A stretch of DNA of 64,000 nt from Cercis canadensis (taxonomy: Eukaryota > Streptophyta > Magnoliopsida > Fabales > Fabaceae), in contig QAOA01002296.1 of NCBI GenBank assembly GCA_003255065.1, forward strand, positions 280,654-344,653, read 5' to 3'. The notes beneath the pieces were generated by a model. That model searched no databases and had not been told where the DNA came from. It saw only the letters and a list, made by a program, of their open reading frames with translations. Shown here in pieces: positions 59,096 to 64,000 of the stretch. The position numbers were made by a program, and so were the translations under genes. Positions within the stretch are counted from its first letter, which is position 1; the number at the start of each line of letters is the position of its first letter.

Positions 59096-61428
59096 ATGGC
59101 CACCCGTGTAATCCCTCCAAGAATCCTCAGGAACCTCCGTTACAACACAGCCACTAGGCCTCTCAACGCCGCCCACCCCCCTCTCTCCCCCACCGTTGCT
59201 CCTCCTTATTTGCTTGAAAAAACCGACCCAAGCCTCCAAAAACCGCCGTCCTCCGCCGCCGCCGCCGACTCCATTCTCAACTTTGATAACGTTGAGAAGC
59301 TGTTCTCATACGTGCCGACCTCCAGGCTCCTCCGCTCCTCGGCCGTGCTCCACGCCACGGCGGTGGAGCCCATGGTCGATTTTGGAATGTGGCTCATGAA
59401 GTCCAAGGTGATGGAGGTGGATTTGCTCAAGCATCCGGTGATGGCTGCTATTAGACACACGTTTTACGAGCATTTCTGTGCCGGCGAGGACGCCGACACC
59501 GCCGGCGAGAGCATCCGGTCGTTAAAACAAGCCGGCTTACGTGGCATGTTGGTTTATGGGGTGGAAGATGCAAACGACAACGACGCTTGTGACAGAAACC
59601 ACAACGGCTTCCTTCACACCGTTGACGTCAGCAGATCGCTTCCGCCTTCTTCCGTAAGCTTCAATTTTATTTTCCCATCGAATTTATTTTCTTAAATTTC
59701 TTTAGTTACTTTTTTTACGTAACGGTCTGAAATGGACGCGGTCTGAGCGTGGCACGTGTCTTGTGGGTCCTCCTACTGCCACGGGGTTCAGCGTGGATCA
59801 TTGGATTGGACACGTTAGCTCTGAGATTCAGTTGCAGATTCACGCGTGGTTAACAACACACTTTCTGCATGAGAAAATGGCAGCTGGGGTGGGGGTGGAA
59901 GTGGACCAAGTGGTTCGGTTTGTCTCTTTCCTTTAAGAAGAGTTAGTTGGTCCCAATTCCAATTTGTGCAATTGGGTCCCACGGTACCATTTGTGGTGTT
60001 CTTGTTTTTTGCCAGTGGTCCCACCTATGGTGGGATACAACTGGAAATGGTTGAGACACAGACGTGATCCTAGTAATCACTGAGTCACTTGTTGTACGGC
60101 TGATAGTTGATAGTTCATAATATTTGGTCAGGTCACAATTTTTTTGTTTCTTGAATAAACTAAGCAATCTTCTAGAGTAATGTGTCAATTTTTAATGTTT
60201 TTTTTTTAAAATTTTTTTACAGGTGAGCTTTGTGATTGTGAAAATCACTGCAATTTGCCCAATGAGTCTGCTAGAGAGAGTGAGTGACTTGTTAAGATGG
60301 CAACAAAAAGATCCATCTTTCAAATTGCCATGGAAACAAGACACTCTTCCTCTTTTCTCAGAATCAAGCCCCTTATATCACACACGAAAGAGACCAGAGC
60401 CTCTATCACGTGAAGAAGAACATGAGCTGGGGCTTGCCATTCAAAGAATGCAAGAACTGTGCCAAAAATGTGTACCAAACAACATTCCTTTATTGGTTGA
60501 TGCAGAGCATACTTCAGTTCAACCAGCCATTGATTACTTCACCTACTCTTCTGCAATCTTGCACAACAAAGGTGACAACCCTATTGTGTTTGGAACAATC
60601 CAAACATACTTGAAGGATGCAAAGGAGAGGTTGTTGCTAGCAACAAAGGCTGCAGAAGAAATGGGAATTCCAATGGGATTCAAATTGGTGAGAGGTGCTT
60701 ATATGTCAACGGAAAGAAGTTTAGCTACTTCTTTGGGCTATGCTTCCCCAATTCACAACAACATTCAAGCCACTCACAAGTGCTTCAATGATTGCTCTTC
60801 TTTTCTGCTTGAAAAGATTGCCAATGGCCCTGGTGCTCTTGTCCTTGCAACCCATAATATTGAATCAGGTAAATAAACAACTCAAAAAATTTATCTTATA
60901 CAGAAAACCCATAAATTTTTACCCTAATGATGGGTCTGATTTGAATTGAAATATGCTGTGTAGGGAAATTGGCTGCAGCAAAAGCTCATGAGTTGGGGAT
61001 GGGAAAAGTGAACCACAAGCTTGAATTTGCACAGCTACATGGAATGTCGGAAGCACTTTCCTTTGCTTTGAGCAATGCTGGGTTTCACGTCAGCAAGTAT
61101 ATGCCTTTTGGACCTGTGGAAACTGTTATGCCTTACCTTCTCAGAAGGGCTGAAGAGAACAGAGGAATCTTGGCTGCTTCTGGATTTGACAGGCAACTCA
61201 TGAGGTAAAACTAAAATTTCACCAATGTTTATCTTCTTTTATAATTTTTATTTTTATTTTTTAAAGTTTCACTTAGATTCTACCCTGGAAAATAAATATG
61301 TATAGTTTGTAGAATGTTAGGGCAAAAATTTTGTGATATATCATTGCTTGACATTAACCTAACACTGATCTTTCTTTTTCTATTACAGAAAGGAGTTGAA
61401 GAGGAGGCTAACAGCTGCAGTTTTCTGA
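59096..61428 (+). CDS. ProDH: Proline dehydrogenase, mitochondrial
   Basis: Four exons, 59096-59653, 60223-60868, 60964-61204 and 61389-61428, all with GT/AG borders and consistent phases, giving 494 codons plus TGA. The enzyme oxidises proline to pyrroline-5-carboxylate on FAD at the inner mitochondrial membrane, the first step of proline breakdown. The arginine-rich, acid-free N-terminus (MATRVIPPRILRNLRY) fits a mitochondrial targeting peptide. Core motifs visible: LLVDAEHTSVQPA, KLVRGAYM, LATHN, and GPVETVMPYLLRRAEENRG, the conserved active-site and FAD region. Length and four-exon layout match plant ProDH. Start chosen at 59096; an in-frame ATG at 58943 lies upstream of the TATA box. Intron 1 (569 bases) contains a G-box. 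No lesion is seen and the gene is probably functional. Confidence 0.95.
59753..59758. promoter_or_regulatory. G-box / ABRE-like site in ProDH intron 1
   Basis: CACGTG within GGCACGTGTC, 100 bases after exon 1. It is a bZIP/bHLH binding core, and the ACGTGTC context is ABRE-like. A regulatory role in the intron is inferred only. Confidence 0.35.
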
Positions 61429-63786
61429 GGCGATAAAATTAGGGTTTAATAATGTGTCCTTATGTATGCCATCTAATTCGTCAAGCTTGTAAAAATTATT
61501 AGAGAATTATGTATGTAAAATCTTGGCGATTTTAGCCTCTAAAAGCATTTTTATTGTGAATTTAATGTGTGTGAGTGCAACTGTTCATTGTCAAATTGGA
61601 CATTTTCTCTTTGGAGCAAGATCTCTAATTGGCCAATTGGTCGATATCACAATGATAGCCTTGCTCTTAAAAAGGGAAGCAAGTGGGTTAAAAAAGGTCA
61701 TGCAGAAGCTGTAGTTTAAGATTCAAAATGGTTTCTTTTTGCCTTACCTGAAGAGAACAGAAGAATAAAGAGTCGCTATCAGAAGCAGCCAAACTTGTCA
61801 AATTGCTTCCTTCAGGCTGAGATTAACGTTGCCTCTACGTTAATCACATTGGCTATGAGCCATTACTTGTATCTGTTGCATGACAATGACACAGTTCAAA
61901 TCAATTCCAAGTTTGCTTCCCTTTTTCAAGGATTAGTTCTAAATTATGGTCTTTTCCAACCAATTTGCTTGATGTTATTTTGATGTGATCACTTATCTTT
62001 TTCGTCATCTGATTGGACTATGTATGGTGAATGGGGTGTGAAGCTCGAATCTCAATCACATATTTACAGACGCTTCTACACTCCATAAAAAGGACGGACA
62101 AAAGCGAGCCAATGATAATGACTCCTCTTCTATCCATTGAAACTAAAGTTATAATGTTATGAATTCTAGTTTCTTCACCTACTCTTTTTTTCTTTTTCTA
62201 TTTCTAGCACATTATATTTCTACGTAATAATTATATAAAAAAAATAATATAAATCACTTTGACTAAGAAGAATAATCAAAGGATACGATCGATTGCTTTC
62301 TCCACAGATGATAATAACTAAAGTTGCAACTTGCCTTATGAAAAGACATCTTATATAATTCACATATTCAATTATTGAGAAAATAATATAAAACTCTTGT
62401 AGATATCCCTTTTAATTTTTGTTCTCTTATAAGCCGGCCATTCAGATATCATACTTTAATCTATCTCTATTTTAATTTAACATGAATTATGGGATGAGCA
62501 TGAGCTGCACATGCATAGATCGTATCACTTTTTCTATTTGTTGTGAGTGCATGCCAACATTTCCAACATGCATAAAAAAATTGAATACTACCAATAATGT
62601 TAAACATCATAATCATAATAATTTTCCACAAAAATTATGCTGAACATAGTCGGCTAGTCTCTATCTTGGTTGGCAACTTGGACTTAGAATATTCTTTGGT
62701 ATATGATATAATTTTCTACAAGTATATTGTTGGGTAGGTGGGCACTATGAAGTTAGTACCTAGCTAGAAAAATTATAAAAAAAAAATAAATAAATATTTA
62801 ACTTTTTTTTTTTTTTTTATGTTAATATATATATGCTAACGATGAAGTTTTTACAAATAAACATCGAATTTCATATCAATCAATTAGATTATAATTTAAA
62901 ATCTTTAGATTTAATGGGCAAGGAAATTAAATCAATATTGTGTTGGTTAAATTACATATATAGCAAGTATCTTATCATTACCAAGAAAATCAAGTAACTA
63001 ATCTAATCAACTTAAAATATAAAATGTATTTAGGAAAACTTATAATTCTTTGAGTAAAAAAGTCTTAGATTTTAGTCACAATGCTTTACCTTAAACATGA
63101 AATAGACATGTAATTTCTATGGCTAGAATTGCAGTTTGATTTGTAATAGAGGTGGTGAGAATCATTGAAGGCTTTTTAGTGGGTGTCATTATTCAAAGTA
63201 ATTAAGATTCCATTCCAAGAATCTGGGAGGAAAATGAAATCTAGAAAGTGACTTCCTTCCAAAAAGAAAAGGAAAAGTAAGTAAACTACACACACAAGTA
63301 ACTTAGTTACATTATTCAATGAATATAAATAAAAAGTCTAAGTTAAAGATTCCATTGCATTTGCATGCCGTCAGCCGTCAGCCCACCATTGTTGAATAAT
63401 TAGATTCCATGAATATTCTTCCTTTGACAAAGCCAACGGGAACATCCAAATTCCACAACTGAGCCCCGAATACGGTGAAAAAGATACGCTCTCCCATTAA
63501 AACATGTGGTGCATGTTAATTCAGGGAATATATCCATGATCCTAGAAAATAGTAAATTTCTAATCAGAAAAATATATTTTATCTAGAAAAACATAGACTA
63601 GTGTGTATGGAATCCTAATCATGTCACTCTGCGATGACTGTTGAGTTTCTTAGAGGGTAGTTTTTCTAGTTTTTATCTTTTATTACAAAAAAAAAAAAGA
63701 CTTAGGCTACTCTATAGTTACAAGTACAATTTAAACATAATTATATTTAATTAAAAAATTTAATATTAGATTTAAATTTGCTAATT
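61429..63786. other. 3' flank of ProDH and intergenic DNA
   Basis: No further gene is seen. Short frames at 61523-61983 have no recognisable motif. The remainder is AT-rich. Confidence 0.5.
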
Positions 63787-63885
63787 TTTTTGGGTACTTT
63801 GACTAAGACTTTTGATTCAAACACGAAACTTACAAACTCTAAGGATAATTTTAGTACCACTCAACCACATGTCGTTTGGTTCAAA
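63787..63885 (-). mobile_element. Au-like SINE relic, minus strand
   Basis: Read on the minus strand: ATGTGGTTGAGTGGTACTAA (A-box region) and TTTCGTGTTTGAATC (B-box region), the same pair as at 33325-33430. A T-run lies at the left side and similar AAATTTGCTAATTT / AAATTTGTCAAATTT words flank it, a possible decayed target duplication. Confidence 0.55.
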
Positions 63886-64000
63886 TTTGTCAAATTTACT
63901 TGTGTGAAATAGTGATTCTAACTACTAGATATAGTATGAAAGTAGTATTATCCTTTTTTTGTAATAAGCTTTTTAAATTTGTAAAATTATAGTACACTAA

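Noticed and set aside
61523..61983. Two short frames after ProDH
   Set aside because: No motif, no splice partners, and they lie in or beyond the 3' UTR.
1..64000. tRNA, rRNA or microRNA genes and CRISPR-like arrays
   Set aside because: No cloverleaf, rRNA core or spaced-repeat array was seen. The A/B-box sites found belong to SINEs with tails and target duplications.

Overview
This is nuclear DNA from a dicot plant. The protein-coding loci are plant genes with plant-type splice sites. The background is very AT-rich and full of plant transposon families (CACTA, hAT, Mutator-like, PIF/Harbinger-like, Ty1/copia, tRNA-derived SINEs, an L1-type LINE remnant). The species cannot be named from the sequence alone. 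One 779-base gap (23360-24138) and twelve single N's interrupt the assembly; at least seven of the single N's look like unmerged contig overlaps.

Layout: 1-3080 holds a CACTA transposon end, an LTR-like repeat and a scrap of a glutamine synthetase exon. 3085-8141 is copy A of a segmental duplication. It carries a small one-finger C2H2/EAR gene (4817-5377) and a tandemly repeated downstream region. 8577-12293 is a cellulose synthase-like (CslB/CslH-type) gene with its TATA box and nine exons, disabled by two stop codons, one frameshift and two apparently lost splice acceptors. 13284-13762 is an older, decayed relative of the zinc-finger gene, followed by a partial repeat of the duplication unit (15069-15972). 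16-25 kb is intergenic: a GC-rich hAT MITE, an LTR-like stretch, a 150-bp minisatellite with a SINE inside, and an orphan copy of the AAA-ATPase upstream region. 25829-28948 is a TIR element with TTA target duplications that contains a broken NERD-domain gene. It abuts the stop codon of an intact AAA-ATPase gene (28949-30493, minus strand). 31.9-35.4 kb holds hAT elements, one split by an LTR with its own 5-bp target duplication. 37305-40880 is a Ty1/copia element with an internal deletion. 41568-47293 is copy C of the duplication, with the second zinc-finger gene (43746-44306) and a 1.3-kb Mutator-like element absent from copy A. A hAT element follows, then a 2.2-kb foldback element with arms of nearly 1 kb, a LINE RNase H remnant and several short elements. 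59096-61428 is an intact four-exon proline dehydrogenase gene.

The genes that look functional are the AAA-ATPase, proline dehydrogenase and the two zinc-finger paralogues. They do not form a pathway, and gene order here looks incidental. What unifies the window is its history: repeated local duplication of the zinc-finger segment, nested transposon insertions that can be ordered by empty sites in the paralogous copy, and one insertion that replaced the 3' flank of the AAA-ATPase gene. Sequence similarity was judged by eye and family assignments come from remembered motifs; no database search was made.
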